Source of the DNA: Gammaproteobacteria bacterium
GTDB taxonomy: Bacteria; Pseudomonadota; Gammaproteobacteria; Immundisolibacterales; Immundisolibacteraceae
Length of the DNA stretch: 5,499 nucleotides
Assembly: GCA_003645395.1 (NCBI GenBank)
Contig: QNFC01000130.1
Coordinates: 1 to 5,499, forward strand
Direction: 5' to 3'
Both the position numbers and the translations under genes were made by a program. The notes beneath the pieces were generated by a model. The model saw only the letters and a program-made list of their open reading frames with translations. It was not told where the DNA came from and ran no database searches. Below, piece after piece: positions 1-5,499 of the stretch. Numbering within the stretch: the first letter of the stretch is position 1; the number at the start of each line of letters is the position of its first letter.

Positions 1-548
1 CCCATAATGCCGGGCACAATAAACCAGCGCGAACGCAGGTTTTCGTTATACCAGGCACGGGTTTCGAGCCGCACCATGGGCGAGTGCTGACTGCGGGTTA
101 GCAGCCAGTTGCGGTTGTAGTCAAACAGAATGGTGCGCAGGTAGCTCATGGCGATCATGGCGGTATTTGAATTGCGACCGTCCAGTATGGCCTGTAATGA
201 GGCACGCTCGCCGCGCCGCAGGTGGGCGCTGAAATTCTCCTCAATATGCACCACCATTAATACCTGGCGGTTGTCGATCAAGGGGGCGATTTCGTCGTCG
301 TGGTAGATCTGTTTGACCATGTCAAAGGTAGGTGAGCCGCTGATTCTGGCAATCAGCTCCCGGGATTCGCTGCCGCGATCCTGGTTATAGACGGCTACCC
401 GGACCTGGTTAAGATCGTAAGTGGCGGCAAAGCCGAACACCAGCAGCTGCACCACCGGCGGCACGATTAACACGACCCGGCTGCGTTTATCGCGCAGCAG
501 CGCGAGAAACTCTTTTAAGGTCAGGGCGAGTATCTGCGGAATATTCAT
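1..548 (-). CDS. ybhR: ABC-2 type permease, YbhR-like (partial, 3' end beyond window)
   Basis: This is the second inner-membrane permease subunit of a YbhGFSR-type ABC exporter. Only the first 182 codons are present and the frame runs open off the window edge; E. coli YbhR is about 368 residues. A basic amphipathic N-terminus (LTLKEFLALLRDKRSR, residues 9-24) precedes a first membrane helix at about 25-43. A large periplasmic domain follows, with the family motif ILDGRNSNTA (121-130), and the next helix begins near WFIVPGIM (175-182), just before the edge. The ATG at 548-546 is the only reasonable start: an in-frame stop lies at 575-573 and no ATG, GTG or TTG falls between. No clear Shine-Dalgarno sequence is visible, so translation may depend on ribosomes arriving from the upstream permease, which ends 44 bp earlier. 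YhhJ is the close alternative, but YhhJ follows an ATPase-permease fusion (RbbA), whereas here the ATPase and permease are separate. Confidence 0.9.
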   Translation of the reverse strand, partial: MNIPQILALTLKEFLALLRDKRSRVVLIVPPVVQLLVFGFAATYDLNQVRVAVYNQDRGSESRELIARISGSPTFDMVKQIYHDDEIAPLIDNRQVLMVVHIEENFSAHLRRGERASLQAILDGRNSNTAMIAMSYLRTILFDYNRNWLLTRSQHSPMVRLETRAWYNENLRSRWFIVPGIM

Positions 549-570
549 TGTTGGGTGCGACCGGTCCGCT

Positions 571-600
571 GTTTAATCAACTTTAATTACCTTTAATCAT
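571..600. repeat. three 10-bp tandem repeats at the permease gene junction
   Basis: Three consecutive 10-bp units read on the plus strand: gtttaatcaa, ctttaattac, ctttaatcat. They share the core TTTAAT and are spaced exactly one helical turn apart. On the coding strand the first unit transcribed covers the stop codon of the YbhS-like permease (595-593), and the other two lie in the 44-bp gap before the YbhR-like gene. The block is AT-rich inside GC-rich coding DNA. An 8-bp palindrome (gaccggtc, 559-566) follows it. The function is unknown; the repeat could be chance, because three short units are weak evidence. Confidence 0.6.
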
Positions 601-1720
601 CTAAACCGCTACCGGTTTTGCGCCACACCACCAGGGTAAAGAACACCAGCATTAGCGCCAACGCCCCCAGGTTGGTGAGCACCACGGGCCAGACATCACC
701 CGCCAGAAACAGGGTTTGCAGCAGCGCAACAAAGTAGCGCGCCGGAATCAGGTGGGTTAACCACTGCACCACCGTTGGCATGGAATGAATATCAAACAGA
801 AATCCAGAGAGGATAAAGGCCGGCAGAAAGGCGGTAATAATGGCTACTAAACCCGCCACATACTGGTTTTTGGCCACCACCGATATCAATAACCCAATGG
901 ACAGGGCCACCAGCATGAATAGAGCTGAACTGACCAGCAACACCCAGAAAGAGCCGCGCAACGGCACATGAAACTGCCACACGGCCAGGGCCACGCTAAA
1001 CAGCATGCCACCCATACCTAATACGAAATAGGGAATTAATTTACCCGCCAGCATTTCGCCCATGTGTAGGGGGGTGGCCATTAGCGCCTCCATGGTGCCG
1101 CGCTCCCACTCCCGGGCCACCACCATTGCCGTGAGCAGGGAGCCGATCAGGGTCATGACGATGGCGATCAGCCCCGGCACCAGAAATAGCTGACTGGATA
1201 ATTCGGCGTTGAACCAGACCCGCTGCTCCAGCACTACCGGCAGGGGTAGCGGGCGACCCTGGGCCGCCGCAAAATGACCGAGCCAGGCCAGCCAGGCGCC
1301 CTCAATATAGCCCCGGGTAATATTGGCCTGATTGGAGTCAACACCATTAACGATGACGCTGATAGGCGCTTCTTGCCCGGAAAACAGCCGGGACGAGAAA
1401 TTACTGCGCAACCAGATAATGCCCTGAATATCCCGGGTATCCAGGGCCTGGCGGGCAGCCTGAATGGCATCGAACCGGCGTGGCTTAAAGAAGGGTGATT
1501 GATCGAAGGCCCCGGCCAGGGCATCACTGGCGGTATCGGGCTGTTCGATAACAATACCAACGGGAATGTTCCGGGCATCCAGTGAAACCCCATAGCCAAA
1601 CAGATACAACAGCACCACCGGCATAATGAAGGCAATGGCGATACTCGATGGATCACGCAGTATCTGCAAGCTCTCCTTGCGGATTATGCCGCGTAACCGC
1701 ATGCGTGATGCGCTGCTCAT
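593..1720 (-). CDS. ybhS: ABC-2 type permease, YbhS-like
   Basis: This is a full-length inner-membrane permease of 375 residues (E. coli YbhS is about 377). The N-terminus carries the conserved KESLQILRDPSS (15-26), followed by a membrane helix at about 27-44 with the LFGYGVSLD segment. A periplasmic domain spans about 45-175 and contains VIVNGVDSNQANITRGYIEG (122-141). Five more helices follow at about 178-200, 227-247, 257-281, 287-308 and 347-366. The ABC-2 hallmark REWERGTMEALMATPL (203-218) lies between helices 2 and 3, where the ATPase should contact it; IPARYF (325-330) is also family-typical. The ATG at 1720 overlaps the ATPase stop in an ATGA, so the two genes are probably translationally coupled. 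A GAGG lies 7 nt upstream, and an in-frame TGA just before it rules out a longer start. It probably pairs with the YbhR-like permease to form the pore. Confidence 0.93.
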   Translation of the reverse strand: MSSASRMRLRGIIRKESLQILRDPSSIAIAFIMPVVLLYLFGYGVSLDARNIPVGIVIEQPDTASDALAGAFDQSPFFKPRRFDAIQAARQALDTRDIQGIIWLRSNFSSRLFSGQEAPISVIVNGVDSNQANITRGYIEGAWLAWLGHFAAAQGRPLPLPVVLEQRVWFNAELSSQLFLVPGLIAIVMTLIGSLLTAMVVAREWERGTMEALMATPLHMGEMLAGKLIPYFVLGMGGMLFSVALAVWQFHVPLRGSFWVLLVSSALFMLVALSIGLLISVVAKNQYVAGLVAIITAFLPAFILSGFLFDIHSMPTVVQWLTHLIPARYFVALLQTLFLAGDVWPVVLTNLGALALMLVFFTLVVWRKTGSGLDD

Positions 1721-3468
1721 GCTGCGGCCTCATGGTGGCCCTCAACCAGGTGGATAAAGGCATCTTCCATGGTCGGTTCGGGTTGTGCTTTGGTACGCGC
1801 CCGGGCTTTCAACTGCTCGGGGGTGCCTTCTGCCAGCACCTCACCGGCGGCCATAATCACCAGTCGGTCACAGTAATTGGCCTCATCCATAAAGTGGGTG
1901 GTGACCAGCACCGTGACGCCGGCTTCGGCGAGGGCGTTGGTTTGCACCCAAAACTCCCGTCGCGCCAGCGGATCCACTCCAGAGGTAGGCTCATCAAGAA
2001 ACAGAATTTCCGGCTCGTGCATCAACGCCGCAGCAAAGGCTAACCGCTGCTTGTACCCCTGGGGCAAGCTACCGGAATTCGCATTCAGGTAGGTTTCTAG
2101 CTCAAAGGTTTCAATCGCCCACTCTATCCGCGCCGCCTGGTGTGCACCGCGCAGACCGTAAGCGCTGGAGAAAAACCGTAAATTCTGCATTACCGACAGG
2201 TCACCGTAGAGCGAAAATTTCTGCGCCATATAGCCGATATGACGCCGGGCGCCGGGCGCTGATCGGCGCAGGTCCTGACCGACGACGGAGACCTGCCCAC
2301 TGGAGGCCGGCAGCAGGCCGCAAAGCATTCTGAAGGTGGTTGATTTACCCGCCCCATTGGCACCAAGCAGACCGAAAACCTCTCCCCGCTGAACGCTAAA
2401 ACTGACCCGGTTCACGGCGGTAAAGTCGCCAAATCGGCGCACCAGGTCCCGCACCACAATCACCGCATCAGCGCTATTTTTTGGCACCTTCGCCGCCTTC
2501 CCCATTGATAGCGGACTCTGGCGACCAGCCGGGGCAACTTTGAGGCGGGCGACAAACGCATCTTCAAAGCGGGGCTCTACGGGCAAAATCGATACCGACG
2601 TTCGGGCATCGGCTGGCAGCAGGGTCTGGGCATCAGGTAGGGTTGTGGTTGCCATCACCAGGCGGGCGGCGTCGCCGTCCACCAGGGCATCAACTACACC
2701 CGGGGCATGGCTTAATAATGCTTGCAACCGTCGGGAGGAATACCCCGCAGAGGTTACCCGGTAAATTCTACCTCGCAGGGCCTGGCTAAACTCCTCCGGC
2801 GGCCCCTGCCCCAGCACCTTGCCCTGGTGCAGCAAAATCACCTGATCGCAGCGCTCCGCTTCGTCAAGATAAGCGGTGCTCAGCAGCACGCTCATGCCGG
2901 CCGCCACCTGCTGATAGACGATTTGCCACAACTCCCGGCGCGACACCGGATCGACGCCGACGGTGGGTTCGTCCAGCAACAGCAACTGGGGTGAACGCAG
3001 CAGGGCGCAGGCCAGGCCAAGCTTTTGTTTCATGCCGCCAGAGAGCTTACCGGCGAGGCGGCTCATAAAGGGTGCCAGGCCGGTCATTTTCGTTAGCTCT
3101 GCGTAACGGGCCGGGCGTGTGGCCACCGGCAAGCCCTGCAGGTCAGCGTAGAGGGCCAGGTTCTCCGCCACGCTGAGATCTTCGTAGAGACCAAAGCGTT
3201 GCGGCATATAGCCCATCGCCGATTTAACCGCCACGGCCTGTGAATCGCCAGCCAGGTTCATCACTGTAACCTGGCCGTTATCTGGCTGCAGCAGGGTGGC
3301 CGCCAGGCGCATAAGCGTGCTTTTGCCGGCACCATCCGGGCCGATTAAGCCGGTCACCGAGCCGGTTTGGATGCTAAAACTTACCCCATCCAGAGCGATT
3401 ATTTTGCCGTCTTTGCGTTTAAAAGACTTGGTGACATCAGCAAACACCAACGCCGAGGGAGTCACCAC
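1717..3468 (-). CDS. ybhF: duplicated ABC transporter ATPase, YbhF-like
   Basis: This is the cytoplasmic energy-coupling subunit, 583 residues with two fused ATP-binding domains (E. coli YbhF is about 578). Domain 1 has Walker A GPDGAGKST (43-51), Q-loop Q90, signature LSGGM (142-146) and Walker B LLLLDEP (162-168, E167). Its switch histidine is replaced by A199 in LLSTAYLDEA. A low-complexity linker lies at about 310-335. Domain 2 has Walker A GANGAGKST (369-377), Q-loop Q416, a divergent signature LPQGY (468-472), Walker B LFLDEP (489-494, E493) and switch H525. GYMPQRFGLYEDLSV and GYMAQKFSLYGDLSV are strong YbhF-type matches. The gene begins GTG GTG; the first GTG overlaps the adaptor's TAG stop by one base. 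A GGTGA lies 3 nt before the first GTG and 6 nt before the second (3465), so the second may be the true start. The C-terminus lacks the membrane region of RbbA, which separates it from that fusion family. Confidence 0.95.
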   Translation of the reverse strand: MVTPSALVFADVTKSFKRKDGKIIALDGVSFSIQTGSVTGLIGPDGAGKSTLMRLAATLLQPDNGQVTVMNLAGDSQAVAVKSAMGYMPQRFGLYEDLSVAENLALYADLQGLPVATRPARYAELTKMTGLAPFMSRLAGKLSGGMKQKLGLACALLRSPQLLLLDEPTVGVDPVSRRELWQIVYQQVAAGMSVLLSTAYLDEAERCDQVILLHQGKVLGQGPPEEFSQALRGRIYRVTSAGYSSRRLQALLSHAPGVVDALVDGDAARLVMATTTLPDAQTLLPADARTSVSILPVEPRFEDAFVARLKVAPAGRQSPLSMGKAAKVPKNSADAVIVVRDLVRRFGDFTAVNRVSFSVQRGEVFGLLGANGAGKSTTFRMLCGLLPASSGQVSVVGQDLRRSAPGARRHIGYMAQKFSLYGDLSVMQNLRFFSSAYGLRGAHQAARIEWAIETFELETYLNANSGSLPQGYKQRLAFAAALMHEPEILFLDEPTSGVDPLARREFWVQTNALAEAGVTVLVTTHFMDEANYCDRLVIMAAGEVLAEGTPEQLKARARTKAQPEPTMEDAFIHLVEGHHEAAA

Positions 3469-4496
3469 TAATCACCACAGTGGTTGGTGTTGTCGTCGGC
3501 GATGGTCTGGTCAAGGGCCAGGCTTACGGTGACCGGCATACCCAGGCGCAACTCATCTTCGGGATTACAGGCGAACACCCGCATGGAATAAACCAGGCGG
3601 GTACGCAACTCCGGGGTTTGCACTGTCTTGGGGGTAAATTCAGCCGTTGGCGAAATAAACCCAACCCAGCCCTGGTAGGGCTTGTCGGGGTAACTGTCGG
3701 TATGAATAGCCGCCCTGGCACCGAGTTTTACCCGACCAAGCATGGTTTCGGGCAGGTAAGCCCGGACCCAAACCGGCTGGGTAAAGGCAAGGGTTAACGC
3801 GGGCATGGACGGAAACGCCATGTCGCCAGGTTCAAGAATTCGGTTACGAATCACTCCATCTGCGGGGGCATAAAGGGTGGCATTATTGCGGCGCTGCTGG
3901 GCCGCCGTTAACGCCGCCTGGCGGGCCAGCAACTGGGCCTGGGCAATGGCAATGTCTTCCGTGCGGGGACCGAGCCGGAGCAAGATCAGGGCCTGTTTAG
4001 CGGCCTCTGCCTGGGCGCTGGCCACATCTGCCAGGGCACTCATGTTCTCCACGTCTTCTTCGGCGGCGAGCTTTTTTGCCAGCAAGGTGCGCATGCGCTG
4101 ATAACTATCAGCGGCCGATTTGGCATGGGCCCGGGCGGCCCGGAGCTGGGCCTCCCCTTCAAGAATCTCTTCTGGCCGATTACCGGCATTAAGCTTGGCT
4201 ACCAACTGCTGCTGAGCCTGCAAGGTTGCCTGCATCTCGGCCAGCTGGGCATCGAGCAACTCGGTATGCAATTGTGCAAGCACCTGACCCTGGATGACCC
4301 GGTCGCCTTCCTCGACCAGAATCTCCTTAATATGCTCGCTGGCGTTAAAAGCCAGTTGCGCTTCGCGGATTTCAACGTTGCCGTAGATAACTGCGGTGGT
4401 GTCCTCGCCGGGGCGTTGCTGCCGGGGCCAGAACTGCACCGCAGCGATCCCCACCGCCAATAGAGCCACCGCCACCAATACCCGTTTTTTTACCAT
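3468..4496 (-). CDS. ybhG: HlyD-family periplasmic adaptor, YbhG-like
   Basis: This is the membrane-fusion subunit that bridges the inner-membrane ABC transporter to an outer-membrane channel. It has 342 residues (E. coli YbhG is about 332). KK at 3-4 followed by a hydrophobic stretch (6-22) forms an N-terminal anchor or uncleaved signal. A lipoyl-like half-motif VEEGDRVIQGQVLAQL (61-76) and its partner LYAPADGVIRNRILEPGD (208-225) flank a long Ala/Gln-rich coiled-coil hairpin (about 78-203). The beta-barrel region carries PVWVRAYLPE (241-250), DKPYQGWVGFISPTAEFTPK (271-290) and LRLGMPVTVSL (316-326), near-identical in pattern to YbhG. Two cysteines (310 and 340) are its only ones. The ATG at 4496 has a good Shine-Dalgarno sequence 7 nt upstream. 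It is the first gene of the operon, and its stop overlaps the ATPase GTG by one base. The E. coli system has been reported to affect tolerance to some antibiotics and to Na+/Li+; the substrate here is not readable from sequence. Confidence 0.93.
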   Translation of the reverse strand: MVKKRVLVAVALLAVGIAAVQFWPRQQRPGEDTTAVIYGNVEIREAQLAFNASEHIKEILVEEGDRVIQGQVLAQLHTELLDAQLAEMQATLQAQQQLVAKLNAGNRPEEILEGEAQLRAARAHAKSAADSYQRMRTLLAKKLAAEEDVENMSALADVASAQAEAAKQALILLRLGPRTEDIAIAQAQLLARQAALTAAQQRRNNATLYAPADGVIRNRILEPGDMAFPSMPALTLAFTQPVWVRAYLPETMLGRVKLGARAAIHTDSYPDKPYQGWVGFISPTAEFTPKTVQTPELRTRLVYSMRVFACNPEDELRLGMPVTVSLALDQTIADDNTNHCGD

Positions 4497-4503
4497 TATT
4501 TTG

Positions 4504-4508
4504 CTCCT
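4504..4508 (-). promoter_or_regulatory. ribosome binding site of the adaptor gene
   Basis: On the minus strand AAGGAG is followed by CAAAATA and then ATG, so AGGAG sits 7 nt before the start at 4496. This fixes the adaptor start. It is the strongest ribosome binding site in the operon, as expected for its first gene. Confidence 0.8.
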
Positions 4509-4569
4509 TGCTATGCCTTACCACCATGGAACCAGATTACCGACAGGGCCGGAGCCGAATCGCACTCAA

Positions 4570-4657
4570 TCAAGAAACCTCTGAAAAACCCTAAATTTGT
4601 ATCTGGCGTCTCAGGACATCCACCTTCTTCACTCATGGTTTCTCAAAGGCTCCTTAA
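4570..4657. repeat. degenerate inverted-repeat pair, probable decayed mini-element
   Basis: Left end gaaacctctgaaaaacc (4574-4590) and right end ggtttctcaaaggctcc (4637-4653) are inverted repeats: 13 of 17 positions match and all four differences are transitions. They bound about 80 bp. Outside them lie TCAA (4570-4573) and TTAA (4654-4657), which could be a target duplication with one change. The right end closely resembles the ends of the adjoining 156-bp element (AGGCTCC core), suggesting the same family at an older stage of decay. The evidence is moderate, since the match is imperfect and was found by eye. Confidence 0.45.
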
Positions 4658-4664
4658 GGAGCCT
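4647..4664. repeat. perfect 18-bp palindrome centred on TTAA
   Basis: The sequence aggctccttaaggagcct equals its own reverse complement. The symmetry continues outward after one mismatched pair to 4643-4668 (TCA ... TGA). It is most simply explained as two element ends meeting head to head across a shared TTAA target. An alternative reading is a dimeric regulator operator about 150 bp upstream of the adaptor start; TetR-type operators are often palindromes of this size. Confidence 0.85.
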
Positions 4665-4813
4665 CTGATCAAGTCTAATTATTTTATGCTGGCTAAAATA
4701 GCCCCTGTTTTCCCCGAATATCGTTGCAATAGAACCACTATTGCGCCTCTTTTCGTGAAAATCAGGAACCATTTTTTCTCAGCCTAATTCTAATCAACTT
4801 AATCAGAGGCTCC
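4658..4813. mobile_element. 156-bp miniature inverted-repeat element (MITE-like) flanked by TTAA
   Basis: The left end ggagcctctgatcaagt (4658-4674) and right end acttaatcagaggctcc (4797-4813) are inverted repeats matching at 16 of 17 positions. Each is flanked directly by TTAA (4654-4657 and 4814-4817), as for a 4-bp target duplication. The interior (4675-4796) is about 38% GC by hand count, clearly lower than the flanking genes, and carries hairpins but no credible transposase, so any movement would need a transposase supplied in trans. TTAA fits the YTAR-type target known for the IS5 group, but the family cannot be assigned without database comparison. An internally deleted insertion sequence is equally possible. 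The element sits between the operon and whatever lies upstream, so it may supply or disrupt regulatory sites. Confidence 0.65.
4726..4744. repeat. hairpin inside the miniature element
   Basis: GCAATAG and CTATTGC form a perfect 7-bp stem around a 5-nt AACCA loop. A smaller stem, GGCTA/TAGCC with a 3-nt loop, lies at 4691-4703. Neither is followed by a T-run on either strand, so they are not standard intrinsic terminators. Subterminal hairpins are common in miniature elements. Confidence 0.6.
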
Positions 4814-4936
4814 TTAATAAACCCGGCCACTCAACACTCCGCCCATATTTTTAAAAACATTGCCTACGTACTATGAAGGCCGTAACGATCCCATCCGCCA
4901 CCACGCCAGAGATAACGATTCAGTTAGGCAGCCCAT

Positions 4937-5499
4937 TTAACTTGCAGCAGTCAAGGAGGGGTTTGCCGTGGTTGCGCCATTATTCCCCTCGCTGTGCAAC
5001 CAGCGGTAGGTCCCTACCTTAATTGCGTCGTTGATCAAAAACCAGACCAGCGCATAGCCCCAGATACCGAGGGCGTATTCCCAGCCAACCGGGGTAATCA
5101 TCAGGCCATAGACCGCGACCAGGGTCCCGAGTATTTCGGTGCCAAAAGTGGCCCAGAAAAGCAGCGGTGCCGGCCACGGCCGCTGCCAGAACCAGCCCTC
5201 GGCCCGGGTAATATAGAGAGTGCTATGTCCGGCAATAATCAACTTTAAAAACAACAGAGTGCGTATCACTTCTTCATCAACCCCACGTTCCTGAAGAATA
5301 AAAAACAGCACAAATGAAGAGACCACCCCGGCAACGCCCAGTACCGATGAGACAGTGAGCAGTTCACGCATATTCCAGCGCACCGGCAGTTGATGGACCC
5401 GGGTATTGTCATAAGCAATGGCAAGAATCGGAATATCGTTAAGCAGCGCCAGCAGGATGATCATCAGCGGGGTGATCGGGTAAAAATCAAAGACAACAA
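4937..5499 (-). CDS. P-type H+-ATPase-like cation pump, C-terminal part (5' end beyond window)
   Basis: This is the last 186 codons of a P-type ATPase of the plasma-membrane proton-pump type (P3A). The reading frame stays open to the window edge: VVFDFYPITPL precedes the internal Met at 5464, so that Met is not the start. Five membrane helices are visible. The first holds IILLALLNDIPILAIAYDN, matching M6 of proton pumps; its Asp (codon 5437-5435) aligns with the M6 Asp that carries the proton in plant AHA2 (Asp684). M7 (LTVSSVLGVAGVVSSFVLFF), M8, M9 and M10 (WGYALVWFLINDAIKV) follow. The tail after M10 is only about 20 residues and rich in Asn, Ala, Thr and Ser, so the long autoinhibitory domain of plant and fungal pumps is absent. 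The phosphorylation domain (DKTGT) lies outside the window. The gene is co-directional with the exporter but separated by 440 bp, so a shared operon is doubtful. The ion is inferred from family only. Confidence 0.88.
   Translation of the reverse strand, partial: VVFDFYPITPLMIILLALLNDIPILAIAYDNTRVHQLPVRWNMRELLTVSSVLGVAGVVSSFVLFFILQERGVDEEVIRTLLFLKLIIAGHSTLYITRAEGWFWQRPWPAPLLFWATFGTEILGTLVAVYGLMITPVGWEYALGIWGYALVWFLINDAIKVGTYRWLHSEGNNGATTANPSLTAAS

Larger units (their letters stand above)
4497..4936. other. 440-bp intergenic region upstream of the exporter operon
   Basis: This gap lies between the end of the P-type ATPase gene and the exporter operon. It must hold the operon's promoter unless the operon is read through from the ATPase, but no convincing sigma-70 -35/-10 pair was found by eye on the minus strand. 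Its middle (4570-4817) is filled by nested inverted repeats listed separately. The stretch 4818-4936, just downstream of the ATPase stop, holds only an AT palindrome (tttttaaaaa, 4848-4857) and no clear GC-stem/U-run terminator. There is no tRNA, CRISPR array or well-supported gene. A TetR-type regulator gene, which precedes ybhG in E. coli (cecR), is absent. Confidence 0.7.

Noticed and set aside
593..3468. RbbA-type ATPase-permease fusion (YhiI-RbbA-YhhJ cluster)
   Set aside because: The ATPase and permease are two complete genes with their own start and stop overlapping in ATGA; their lengths match YbhF and YbhS, and there is no sign of a split fusion by frameshift.
1274..4584. Several plus-strand open frames of 60-130 codons, and minus-strand frames of 62, 140 and 65 codons inside the exporter genes
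   Set aside because: All lie opposite or out of frame within strongly supported genes, with low-complexity or Arg/Pro/Ser/Gly-rich translations typical of shadow frames in GC-rich DNA.
4497..4700. Sigma-70 promoter for the adaptor operon
   Set aside because: TAAAAT and TTGATT-like hexamers occur on the minus strand, but none pair at 16-18 bp spacing, so no promoter can be called by eye.
4726..4744. Hairpin as an intrinsic terminator for the P-type ATPase gene
   Set aside because: The stem is AT-rich and no T-run follows it on the minus strand; it also lies nearly 200 bp downstream of the stop.
4629..4772. 47-codon minus-strand open frame (begins MVPDFHEKRR) crossing the miniature element
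   Set aside because: It runs through the element's terminal repeat and the palindrome, has no good ribosome binding site and matches no family I recognise; it is most likely a chance frame in repeat DNA.
4994..5248. Plus-strand 84-codon open frame opposite the P-type ATPase
   Set aside because: It is fully antisense to clear membrane-helix coding sequence and has no recognisable domain.

Overview
The window is about 5.5 kb of moderately GC-rich DNA in which every recognisable gene lies on the minus strand. It reads as chromosomal DNA of a Gram-negative proteobacterium, most likely a gammaproteobacterium. The four transporter genes have the order, lengths and motifs of the Escherichia coli ybhG-ybhF-ybhS-ybhR cluster. 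The membrane-fusion protein implies an outer membrane. The species cannot be named from this sequence.

In the direction of transcription (high to low coordinates) the layout is as follows. (1) 5499-4937 holds the last 186 codons of a P-type H+-ATPase-like pump, whose start lies outside the window. (2) 4936-4497 is a 440-bp gap without a convincing gene. It contains a cluster of short inverted repeats: a 156-bp miniature element with 17-bp ends flanked by TTAA, directly abutted by a second, more decayed inverted-repeat pair. Their shared TTAA junction forms a perfect 18-bp palindrome. (3) 4496-3468 encodes a periplasmic adaptor (YbhG-like). (4) 3468-1717 encodes a double-domain ABC ATPase (YbhF-like). 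(5) 1720-593 encodes an ABC-2 permease (YbhS-like). (6) 548-1 encodes the N-terminal half of a second ABC-2 permease (YbhR-like), cut by the window edge.

The adaptor, ATPase and two permeases form one tight operon, with overlaps of 1 and 4 bases and then a 44-bp gap. By family knowledge the ATPase drives a YbhS/YbhR permease heterodimer, and the adaptor links that inner-membrane unit to an outer-membrane channel such as TolC, making a drug- or cation-type exporter. No outer-membrane channel gene and no TetR-type regulator is visible here. The most unusual features are the TTAA-flanked mini-element cluster in the likely promoter region of the operon, a 10-bp-period triplicate at the ybhS/ybhR junction, and the asymmetric ATP sites of the ATPase. 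No wholly new biological system is evident; most of the window is a well-known exporter type.
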